DNA of 64,000 nt from Symsagittifera roscoffensis (lineage: Eukaryota > Xenacoelomorpha > Acoela > Convolutidae), in contig NC_087063.1 of NCBI RefSeq assembly GCF_963678635.1, positions 64,339,290 through 64,403,289 of the forward strand, given 5' to 3'. Made by a program: the position numbers and the translations under genes. The stretch's first letter is position 1. Every line of letters starts with the position of its first letter. This document shows positions 52,335 through 62,830 of this stretch, one piece after another. Below the pieces are notes generated by a model. It was not told where the DNA came from, did not search any database, and saw only the letters and a program-made list of their open reading frames with translations.

Positions 52335-52358
52335 CTGAAGAGTCGTCCGAGTCTTTAC
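52335..52358 (-). CDS. Exon 2 (candidate): 24-nt acidic microexon
   Basis: On the minus strand a T-rich acceptor ending TTTTTTAG is followed by 24 bases and a GTATTT donor. Read in phase 1 the exon completes a glycine from exon 1 and encodes KDSDDSS, leaving one G that joins GC of exon 3 to make another glycine. The length is a multiple of three and both ends are phase 1, so it can be skipped without a frameshift, as regulated microexons usually are. It is GC-richer than the flanking intron. There is no homology evidence at this size; the call rests on splice signals, phase and composition. The donor lacks the usual +5 G. Confidence 0.5.
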
Positions 52359-53322
52359 CTAAAAAATGACAGTTTCAATAATAAATTTACATTAACATTT
52401 TGTTAGAATAAACTAAGATCTCTTTAACTGTTTCCCCCAGATGAATACCAGTAAAAAAATGCACCCCTTAGAAGAGCTAATTTAACAGTTTAAGCTCAAG
52501 CAATTAATAGCTTAGTAACGGAAAACTTGCCCTTCTGATAAGCGCGGGGATGGGGAAGAAACACTTGTTAAAAAGATCCAAACATTTATTTTTAGAAGGA
52601 GTGGTAGTTAAAAAGATCCGACATTGGTTTCAGGGTGAACATAAACAACACATGTAATTCATTTGGAAAATTAAAATCAGCTAAAGGCAGCTCGCTTAGA
52701 AATCGTTAAATATAACAGTTGAACTCAGTGAACCTGTTCTTCTTAAATGGCTGATTTTCAAATGATCTTATATAGTGCTTTTACGACTAGCGTGTTATCA
52801 TTTATGGTGCGCCTATGATAAGCATGCCATCATATATGGCTCTTTGATGTGGAATCAAAGCAGACAAAGGTTTTAAGTCTCATTTTTACAGCAGGAGGAA
52901 TGAATATTTCATCGACCCTGTTATTATCATTTCAAATATCCGGCTATCCGTAATCATATGCAGAAATGATCATGAAATATCCGGTTTTATTCATGCATCC
53001 TATCCGAAATCCGGCAAAATTAGACAGTGTTTTTCGTTTTTTTATCGGTTTTGAAACAGATGTTCAGCTTAGAAGAATCAAAATTGGAACTTTTTGGTAT
53101 TAGTAAAACGGTTTAAAATTTACTGTAGACGTTTTGACTGCATAAGTATTTCAAACTCATAGATTTTCTCTGCATGTACACTTTGCTGCTTATAAATTAC
53201 AATTGAAATACCCAAAAACAATGAATTCAATGCACTGCAGAAATTCAAAGTAAAATTGAAACTCAACTTCAACCCATGCATTGCTCTGATATGAAAAGCT
53301 GTAACTGGGTCATGGGTCAAAT

Positions 53323-53540
53323 TTTGTTCCGACCGTTGAAAATGGAGAAGAATTTGTGTTTGGAAGTAAACTTTTTAAATTTTTTTTGTTGCTTCATTTT
53401 TTTTTCCAAGCAGAATCAGGAATCACAAATAATCATCGGACTGGTTTGAGTGATATATCGTATTAAAGCTCTTTCAGTCATGAATTGAACGACATTAAAT
53501 TTATTCGCAAAATTTTCTCAGTGTTGGGACTAACTGGTTT
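53323..53540 (+). mobile_element. Helentron-like element, group 2, 5' part
   Basis: It starts TTGTTCCGACCGTTGAAAAT and continues with GACTGGTTTGAGTGATATAT, clearly homologous to 50947-51200. I could not place its 3' end. Confidence 0.5.
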
Positions 53541-55340
53541 GAAATTTTTAATTTTTGTCCATTTTTGAGCGAGTGAAGAAATCGAGTAACGTTCGTTATA
53601 TTTGAAATTTAGCAATTTGGGCTAAAAAAGTTTGAATTTACTAAAAAAAAACTAATTTTGGAAGCTCCATTTAGAGATTGTCTGGCGAAAGCAAATTTAA
53701 TTTAAAAAATCCATTTTCTGTATATTTATTTTTAAAAAACAATTGGAATCGTATATGCCTAATTTACTAAAATTATACGCGTTTTCATAGTTCTATCATC
53801 ACACGACATACAAAAAAGACAGTGTTTATTCCATGGCAACAAGTTGAGATTCACGTTTCAAACAATCGCACTTGATTGATAAAACTAATTGGAAAGATCA
53901 GATAAAAAAATTTTTTTTTTCAGAATGAGAGAAAAGTATACAAAACACCCATGGGTTTTTTGGCTTTTTTGAAAATGATGTTTTTGAAAAAAATTATGGT
54001 TTTTCTGAAATTTAGATGATTGATTGAAAAAAAAAAAAAATTCCCGCTTTTCACAAACGATTTTTTCTCTGTAAAAAACTGCCTCCACTGATATCCTGTA
54101 TTGATTTGTTTGAAGAAAAAAAGTGGTGGACATTTTTTCAAAATAAGTGAACGCGTTTCTATGAATCGCAGAATAAAAGTTTTGAAATTCTATTTTTGTA
54201 CATCATCTGTCGGTTACTATGACAGAGTTTGCTTCACTGAAACAAATTCGATTAGCATGAGAACGGTGATACCAATTGCGCTTCAGTTTGTCTCAAAGAT
54301 CTTTATGACAGCAAAATCAAGCAATAAATAATATATCATGCGTCCAATAATTCTGTATTTTAACATAGCAACAACATAGCAACAAATTCTCGTAAGCTTT
54401 CGTACTTAGTGCATATGAAACACGCAATTCAGTTTTTATATAAAAACTGAATAAATGCAATTTTTCTGCAAATATTTTATTATCTATGGCTACCAGTAAA
54501 ATAGTTGATTGACTATGAAAATTTTTCAAGGCTTTAGAATTTGAAATAAAGGTAATCAAAAATGATGTTCTCAATACAATAACACCATAAACAGGGTGGT
54601 ACATGTTTTTGGGGGAAAATTATATAGTAAGCATTCGTAATTATAGCATTTTGAGAAAAGCAAAGTTTTTCTTGTGGTTGAAATTTCAAAATTGATCCAA
54701 ACAGTTTATATCATTTTTTGCTGTACACTTTTTATATGATAAAACAAATCATTTTCAGAAACAAATGTGCAAACTTACAAAACTTATAAAATTAGAATCT
54801 TTTGTCTGAAAATTAATGTAATCAAGATGCTACAAATACCTAAAAACAGTATGTAGGGTTTCAAACTAGGTATTCAGGTTTGGTTTTTTCATTCAGCATT
54901 AACAACAATTCGTGTTTTATAAGATACCAGACATTTCTGCTAGTAAGAAATTACTTAAATTTTACTTAATTTGAATTTATTCCCTAAATTTGCTTAAACT
55001 GCAATCAGCAAAATAAACAATGTCAATCGTAAAGAAATCGATTGAGTTTGTCCTGTTACTGCTTGAGACTTTACTCTAAGTTATAATCGCTTGATGCCTT
55101 TTTGTGAAAACACTGAGACACGCAGTGTCGAGATATGAACAAACTTCGAGATGCAATGTATAAGCTGTTGCTTATCTGACATTTAGCACAAGCAAAAAAT
55201 ATGAGCAAAACACACGCATTTGAAAAACTTTTCACGCTAAAACTCTGTTATTGTTTGATTGATTAATCCGGGGGAAAAATGCACTAGTGTTGGATTTTTA
55301 TATTTAAAAAATTAAAATTTGAATACTTTATCGGTATTTA

Positions 55341-55471
55341 AACATTGCCCTATTGTTTCAAATATTGTACTAGTTTTTCAATTATCGCACTAGTTTTTTC
55401 AAATATTGCACTAGTTTTTCAAATACTGCATTAGTGTTTCAAAAATTACACTAGTTTTTTCAACATGGCAC
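55341..55471. repeat. Minisatellite, about 20-24-bp unit
   Basis: About six degenerate tandem units of the form TTGCACTAGTTTTTCAAATA cover this stretch. Another CACTAGTG word occurs just upstream, near 55283. Confidence 0.8.
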
Positions 55472-56096
55472 AAAAACATACTGACACGTGTTTTTTATTT
55501 GTCAAAACGCATTGGGCATAAATGAAGAAGTAGGATTCAGAATCAGAAAGTCCCAAAAACTAAAAATAACAAAATGTGACCAAAGAAATACCGTAGCTAG
55601 CACAAATTATTGTTTACTAGTATGATATTTAAAAAAAAACTAATATTCAATACAGAAAAATACTAACCGTGATTTGGGTCTTTTTATTTGTGTCTTTAAG
55701 CATGAATTGAAAATTACAAAAACAATTCAATTATTTCTTTTTCTCAAGTGTTCTCAGTTTTTCTGACACTTTTTTCAGAACGACAGCAGTTCTGAGCATA
55801 GTTTAGGAAAGTAATTGCGTTTCTTACAACGTACTGAAAAACTGCATTTCTAAGGCGAACTTACTGGGCTCTGAAAATTAATACGAGTGAATTATGCAAC
55901 TAACCAGTACCATTTAGAAGTCGCATAAAAGGGAACACCTAATTGATTCTAGAATGATACGTTTTGCATCATATAAATTATGAAGATAGCGTGAATTGCA
56001 AAAATTTGGTACTGGAAGCTTTTCGAAATTCCGGATGGATAGCTACTATGCAGAAAAACGACACTTGTTTAAAAACAAATTGTATTTTATAAAGAG

Positions 56097-56144
56097 TATG
56101 GTCGGAACAGTTTTTGCTACTTGCTCAATAACCGACTGTCCTTG
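56097..56144 (+). mobile_element. Group-2 3' end fragment
   Basis: TATGGTCGGAACAGTTTTTG followed by CTACTTGCTCAATAACCGAC and a CCTTG end matches the 3' end of the group-2 elements. It lies inside the exon 1 - microexon intron. Confidence 0.45.
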
Positions 56145-56561
56145 TTTGTTTTGGGAAACTCCGATTCAAAATTTGCTCCCAAATTTGAAAAAAATTCTTT
56201 GATTTGCTATTACGCGAAAACCGATAATTAAAAAAAATGAAAAACAGGAACACTATTAATTTATTTTGTAGTGATTCAAACAAATGGTATGACATAGTTT
56301 TAAATTTTGTAGTTAATTTTGTCTCATCAATTTTAAGCTGCACGCCAAACACAAATAATTTAAAAATTAATTAGCCGCTTTTCAAGAAATTGTGTGAAAT
56401 GATTTTTTTCGCCAAACTTACAGTGAAAAAATAGTGTTAAAACTTTTTATTTGAGTTTTTCTCATCCACTTTGAAAAATAGTCCAGAAAACAATGAATGA
56501 AATTATTTTTGTTTGAAAATAAGAAACAGTGAATTAGGGCTTGACTAATTATGCAACTAAC

Positions 56562-56697
56562 CGACAGATTCTGCAAAATTGGAAAGAATGTCGAGGAAAC
56601 TAGCCGGAGGGGGCGCTTGCAATGGAGGTGGTTGCGGAATAGCTGCTCCACCCGACGCACCACCGACGTCAGAACCGGCGGGAGGAGCCATTTATAA
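56562..56697 (-). CDS. Exon 1 (candidate): proline-rich N-terminus of the Ig-domain gene
   Basis: The coding part runs from the ATG at 56691-56689 to a GTTAGT donor after 56562. It gives 43 codons plus one base (phase 1). The peptide starts MAPPAGSDVGGASGG, has a proline-rich patch PQPPPLQAPPP (residues 19-29) and ends SFLDILSNFAESV. It is clearly GC-richer than its surroundings, and the ATG has A at -3 and G at +4. An in-frame TAA sits directly upstream, so the frame cannot extend. A CAG acceptor at 56698-56700 with TACTAAC at 56710-56716 suggests the exon begins at 56697 after a 5' UTR intron or trans-splice site. Its phase fits the microexon and exon 3. Oddly, there is no hydrophobic signal peptide although the Ig domains downstream look extracellular. 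It may be an alternative start, or the first exon of another gene. Confidence 0.5.
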
Positions 56698-59274
56698 CTG
56701 GCTCAGTTAGTTAGTAAAGCAGAGAAGTTGTAAAAAGTATAACTAATAATCAAAACAGACGGATGCATTTATGAATCTCGCTTTAAATGGAATGAATCTT
56801 CATTTGAATTTTGTTTCGTTTAGACTAAGTTTATAAAAAGAGTTAGACTGTTTTCCTAGAAGCTAATTTCCATGTTATAAAACAGCAGAGTTCAAAGTTT
56901 TTATTGGTTATTTGATTAACGGTTAAGTAACTTTCGCACCAAAGTGAGCTGTTTTTCTTAGTAATAATAGGACACACTTCACCCCTTTCCTTACTGTGGA
57001 AGAAAGATCAAGGCTTTGGTTTTGAGTGGAGATAGTTGATTTAAGATCCAGCAGCAGATCGGTTCTGTCTGACAAGGAATTAAACGAGTTAGCCAAATGA
57101 AAATTTAATGGACAGACCTATTTTTATGGGCCCATAAAGCGCATACGCTCTCTATATTTTCACTCTTAAAGAACAGCCAGGGCCCTTGAACAAATGCTGG
57201 ATATGGAAAAATTGGACAACGCTCTTTTGAAAAGACTGCAGCTCCGAGTTTATTCAAATAAGTGACAATTACTGATTTTGAGTATAGTGGGACGACCCTC
57301 AAAACTGGAAGCGGACACCACATTCAGTCCAACAAAATAAAAACAGCCCCACAATCGATTGGTAATTTTTACGGATCATAAGTTATTGAAGCTGCGCTGG
57401 ACAATACTTCAGACCAGAATTTTAAACAAAATTGGCCCGATATTTGCCGGGGATTTGGCATGTCTGAGCTGGTTTTACAGGGTCTCAATACCTCTAGAAC
57501 CAACTTAGCTGTAACTACATTCCGGTGGTGTTTTGTGAAATTTATTCCTTATTTTCAGTTGGGGCTGCAATAATTGATAGGGCTATGATAGGTGAAATTT
57601 CTTATTGGTAACAGATTTGGGGGCATTGCTGTAAGTTGATTTACTGGCCCAGCAGTGGTATAGTTTTGCCCTGTTTAGTCGCCACGAAATCTCTGGAAAG
57701 ATTTAGCTGACACGGCCTAATGCTTCCAGCACAAATTTCACCCGGCTTGTTTTGTTTAGGTTTCTTGTCCACAAACACAAACAAATTCCTCCAACTTATT
57801 CAACAATAACTTTAAAACTACCAAAGCGAAGTTATGAACCATTTTTGACATTTGACAAACGTTCTTTCAAAAGATTTTGTGTTCTATCCAGTTAACCGTA
57901 AAACAATTTGTATATCTCTAACTGTTATGAACAGTTAAGTTTTACTAGATTTTACAAAAGATTGACATTTGGGTGCCCGAAGAAAGAAAATAATTTAGAT
58001 AACGGGTTCAAAAACAGCAGAGGCTTCATATTCAGATTGTTTGAAAACTTCCATCAACAGATTTTCAGACAGGGTTGTCAGAAAAAAGAAGTCCGCCACC
58101 AAAGTTATTGCCACCAAAAATTAAAAATTTTTCAAAAAAATAATCTTTACCAAATTGTTTGTCTTAAAAAAATTATACAAAAAAATTAATTCAAACGATC
58201 AAATCTGCAAAATTAAGCAAAAAATTTCAAAAAAAACGGAGACTTCAACTAGACTCAGTATTGCTTCAAGTTATAATTGCTGTGTTTGGTTTTCCATTTG
58301 CGCCCAAGTGTGAAAACAAACTATCACAAAGATACCTCTCACAGGTGCAAAATATTGAGTGGAAGTAATTTCTAAGGATTAGCCTCAAACAATTCAACAC
58401 CGATACCAGATCATATATCAGAAAGGGAGCAAGACTCTCATTTCCAGATCTGCAGTTACTATAGGCGAAGGGAGATTTATATCCCGGTTAGAAATAATTC
58501 CTGTCACGGAATAAAAGTTCAAAAGTGGGCAGAAAAGAATCGGTTGAAAGCGATAGATGATTTTAAAGGGCGACAAAAGAATAATTTGATCGCATGGTTG
58601 AGATCTCGTACAACCCGGGTTGAAGTCCCCTCGTTACTTATCGCTTTTTCTGTAGAACCTCAGTGATCGCTATTGTCCAGTGCTGATTCATGTATAATTC
58701 AGAGTTTTTTGCATAGCTAAACCTGCGATGTTTCAGAGCTATTCCAGTAATGATTCTGTAGAAAATCAGTGCTAAAACTTAAGAATTTTTAATTCGTCCT
58801 AGTAGCTTTCAAAAGAGAGTGTGAGGTGATAAGCCCTTTAATTTGAGTGTATCTAAGATTTGGTGGAACAGAAGTAGAATACATGGCTACCAAGCTGAGG
58901 GTTGAAGAATCCAACCTCTGTAGTTCACTATTTTTGCTCATGATTTTGATAGGTTGTTTCATTACCAAAAATTAGCCCAATTTGTCGATGAAATTTGCTA
59001 TTGTGGCAATGAAAATCGATAATTGATCAATGGCGGTCGCTGTTTTTTTTTCATTTTTTTATCGCTAATTTTCAATGTGAGCTCAGCCCGGGAAAACATA
59101 TGCCAGAGCTAAGATATACGAATGGTTAGAGATTGAAGCTTAGTTGTAGTCAAATTAATTCTGCAGTCTTACAGTTCAAAAATGAAAAGTCAAGTTTTAC
59201 TATTTTTACAGTTTTAAGATTTTTTTATGGATGATTCCGTGTTATTTCATAAGTCAGCGATACAGCGATGATTT

Positions 59275-60245
59275 ATCGATGATTTAGCGCTGGAAAATAT
59301 AGAAAAATTAGCGTAAAATGAGCAAAAAATGCTAAATCCTTGTTCAAATTTCATCGCCAGTACACTGCCAATGAATTTTTAATTCAACGCAAGGATTTTT
59401 AGATTCAGTGCAAAAAAACTTAAAAAAAATAAAAACTATTTACTTTTTTTCCAATCACTAATCAGAACATTTGGTTTCATCAGAACATTTTTTTTTTTCA
59501 ATTTTTTAAATCAAAACATTTTGGATTTGAAGCAGAGGGATAAACATAGGGGTACACACACTCCTGGGGGATTTATTTACACCCTCAAGTTTATCAATTT
59601 TACCAGCCCCAAGCTACCCCCCCCCCCACCCCCACACACACAAACATGTACTATCGCGGGAGACGGATAAACAGGGGAAGGTAGGGGAAGCTAAAATTGG
59701 GAGGGCAAGGAGGTACACGGAGAGGGGGAAGTGTTCAACTATTTTAACTGACCAATTCATCGCCCACTAATCGGTAATTCAGCGCTAAACATTTTTGCTA
59801 CGAATTAATTAGCAATGAATTAGCGGTGAACTAGCGATGAGTTTTTTGCGATGAGTGAGCGATGAATTAGCAAGTTAAAATAGTTGAATATTTCGCTCCT
59901 CTCCACTTACCTCCTTCCCCTTCAAGTTTCAACCTCCTTTGCTTATCCCCCTCCTCCAATAGTAACTTTGTGTGGGGGATTGAGGGCTGGTCAAATAAAG
60001 CTGAAGGGGTAAATGGAATGCCCCCAGGGGGTCTGAGATGTCAAATGCGTTTGGCAGGAGGAGTTGTCTCACACGTTTATCCCCCTTCCCCAACTTCAAA
60101 TTAAGTCCGTAAATTCAAAAAAAAATCCAAAAAGTTTGACACAACAATTTGCAAAATTTTTTTCTGATAAAGTCAAAGATTCTGACTGCTGTGTTTTCAA
60201 ATTTTCAACGCTAAATTGCAATGGGAACTCAACCCGGGAAAAACA
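59275..60245. mobile_element. Large imperfect foldback element
   Basis: Two long arms are diverged reverse complements: left about 59276-59770, right about 59850-60225. Matching blocks include GTTCAACTATTTTAACT (left) against AGTTAAAATAGTTGAAT (right), GAGGGATAAAC against GTTTATCCCCC, and the CTGGGGG/CCCCCAG blocks. The centre holds repeated GCGATGAATTAGC-like words. A segment of about 40 bp at 60207-60245 (ACTCAACCCGGGAAAA) recurs in direct orientation at 59061-59100. There is no coding capacity; superfamily unknown. Confidence 0.6.
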
Positions 60246-61222
60246 ATAACAATTTTCGATAGTTTTGTGGCTAAAAAGAAAGAAAAATGTTTAAAAAATG
60301 CAAAAACGAAGCAAAAAAGGGAAAATATATTCTGATGTGAAGAACTAAATTTTGAATATGGTAACATTGGTGTACCTATAATGTAATGGCGCTTGTAATC
60401 AAAGGTGGCACTGATTTGGAGAGTAATGCCTGAACAAAATAGACAAATAGATTGTAATCAAATCGATAATATCCTAAGGCCTTTTTTGTTCAAATATACC
60501 GCCGGGCAAACATACTTGAGTAATGCGTTTGACTACCCGAATTGTACCAAGCTCATCTTATTTTTTATCTCTTTAATATAGCAAAAAAATGAAAAAAACA
60601 ACAAAGTACTTTTTTAATCTAAAAGAAATCTAACTGTATTGTATTGCAATGGAAGTAGCTAATATACAGCCGAGCTCAGTGGTCAAAAAAGTTATGGAAA
60701 GGCAACGATAGAATAAGGAAACTATTTTAAGTGATGGCAGATTAATGAAATTGCTATATCGACTTAGCTTAACTCCAATACCACTATAGGTATTATTTTA
60801 TTCTCTAAAATACAATCTTTTTTTCTTAACTTATCACTATCTTTTTGACGATGCCTTTTTCGTTCCGAAAAATGGGTTAAATACATCGCGATATTTTGCA
60901 GCTATCGAGAAATTTTAGGTTATGAGAAGGAATTTAGTTGACGAACTTTTCCCTTTAAATTAAGTTTATTGAAACTTCTTTTTTCTTCAACTTTAGGTTC
61001 ACTTTTGTTGCTTCTTAAAAGCTATTTTTGCCCTTTGTCAAATTTCATTGCCCTAATAAGATTTCTTTTCCGTATTTGTTCTTTTTAGCGGCTTTGGCGT
61101 TGGGGCTTTGGTGTCTTTTGTGTTTATCAGTGGCAAATTTTGAGTGGCTCTCTGTTAAAGTGACGAGAGAACCTTCATCTCATTATAATAGCTGTATAGA
61201 GATCTCTATCGTCTCTCGCCAT

Positions 61223-61375
61223 TCAAGCCCCAACCCTTTCCTCTGCCGGTCGGCTTCTCTCTAAGCCAGAGATAAGAACTCTCCGATTAATTAACCCTGA
61301 GTAGTCTGCGGTGTCGAAGTTAATAGATAGAAAGAAAGGGCCGCCCGGCGCCTTCTGATGCCTCACTCTTTCCAT
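61223..61375 (-). other. 50-codon open frame in a GC-richer island, doubtful
   Basis: From the ATG at 61375 the minus strand reads 50 codons to a TGA, starting MERVRHQKAPGGPFFLSINF. It overlaps the most GC-rich part of the upstream flank (roughly 61190-61400). A possible donor GTGAGG falls after ATGGAAAGA, so the island could also be a 5' exon spliced to exon 1 far downstream. I recognise no family. It may be a promoter-proximal GC island rather than coding sequence. Confidence 0.15.
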
Positions 61376-61816
61376 GTTCACACAGCCGAACGCTCAAATA
61401 GCCCAAAAATTCAGTATAGGGAAGCATGAAATTCAAGTATAAAATCAAACTCCCACACGACTTTGGAAAATAGCGACTGCTTGGGTTTGACTTTCAAAAA
61501 AGGTTGCGCAAATTTGTATGTCCTTTTTTACGTCGACCAAATTTTTTGAGCTCTCTCAAAACACTCACTTTAGAGAACATACTTGAGAGAATGTTCTAGT
61601 TAGTAGACAAATTTTTGAAATAAAAAGACGAAAAATATGCCAAAAAAACTCACTACTCGAAAAAAATTCAAACAATTCTAAGCTACTCAGATACTTAAAA
61701 ATAAGCGTTAATCATTTCTGCCAAATCAAATGTTTAAAGTTTTTTTTTCGAATAATCGGCTATGTGGATAGATATTTTTACTTCTCTCTGCTTCCATGTA
61801 CATATTATCACTTCCT

Positions 61817-61830
61817 CCCCCCCCCCCCCC
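61817..61830. repeat. C homopolymer
   Basis: This is a run of 14 C in a C/T-rich context, with no further structure seen. Confidence 0.9.
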
Positions 61831-62660
61831 TCTCAATTCAAACGCCTTAGGAGAGAAAGAAAGAATAACTAATTCACCTGTGAAGTGATCACTTTTTTAG
61901 CCCTTAGCAATCAGCATCAACAAAAAAGAGCCCGGTTAGCTTTGGTTATCACCGCCAGTTTATAAACTAAAAGCTTAAATCGAACAGTTTTATGGTTTTC
62001 TGTAAAACTTTTCAAAGAAGTAAGTCAATTTTTGGATTATTTTCGAATCATGCGTGCAAAAAAGGATTCATGGGAAAATATTATCTTCAAGCTTCTTGAT
62101 AAATCAATTCTCATTATAAAACTAATCTAGGATATATTGAGTAAATGCAAAAATTATGCACCAGTACATTGACATAAACAACATGAAGATTTTTGGAATC
62201 GTCTTCAAAGTAGGCATTCAAAGTGAACTGAGCGGAAATCAACAGTAATGACATTATCGAATCTCCCGTGGCGCCTTGAATGAAGAAAAAAGCTATCATC
62301 GAGGTCATCGAGAACACTAAGTTAATACTATTAAAGAGAGCAGTTTTTAGGTTGTTCACAATACAATATGTTCACACATGGCAAGCATTTGCGTGGAACA
62401 TGATAATGGCAAGGAAAAAATTATGATGAATAAACGTTTTCAAAACAAGGCGATGTTTCAGCCCAGCAAACTTAAGCTTTATCCAGAAAATAGCATACAT
62501 TTCAGCAACAAAAAAATTTAAATTTTTTTTTATTTTTTGTGTGTGCTTCGTTTTGTTTTCCTGATTTTTGCTCTTTAATCCGTGAGCCAAACTGACTCCA
62601 ACTTCCAATAAGAGAAGCACCTAGCTGGTCATTTAAAATAGGGTGATCAAAAGCAAAATA

Positions 62661-62830
62661 AGAAACTTGTATATCAGGGCAACGCCCTGAATGCTTCGAC
62701 AGCTTCTTAACTGGTCTCAATATTTTGAATAGAGTAACCTGACCAATTGGGTGGCCTCAATTCAATTTGGAGCAATTATGAGTGCGGATAATTTGCACGC
62801 ATGGACAATTGCGCATTGAAACTATAAAGT
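62661..62830 (-). mobile_element. Helentron-like element, partial
   Basis: Its 3' end (complement of CAGGGCAACGCCCTGAATGC) shows a well-paired hairpin. The CTCAATTCAATTTGGAGCAA body block is shared with other copies. The 5' end is not found; the right boundary is approximate. Confidence 0.45.

Larger units (their letters stand above)
52359..56561 (-). other. Intron between the microexon and exon 1
   Basis: About 4.2 kb. It contains the 5' part of a second-group Helentron-like element (53323-53540), a minisatellite (55341-55471), a possible 6-nt microexon (55865-55870) and a 3' element end (56097-56144). The stretch 53545-55340 is AT-rich with homopolymer runs and no recognised feature. Confidence 0.6.

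Noticed and set aside
58590-58640. tRNA-like words (TGGTTGAGATC and GGGTTGAAGTCCC)
   Set aside because: No cloverleaf can be formed and the B-box is poor; perhaps a decayed tRNA-derived repeat, but unsupported.
61028-61264. 78-codon plus-strand frame with a hydrophobic segment
   Set aside because: It has no ATG start (begins at TTG), no recognised family, and overlaps the minus-strand GC island; likely chance.
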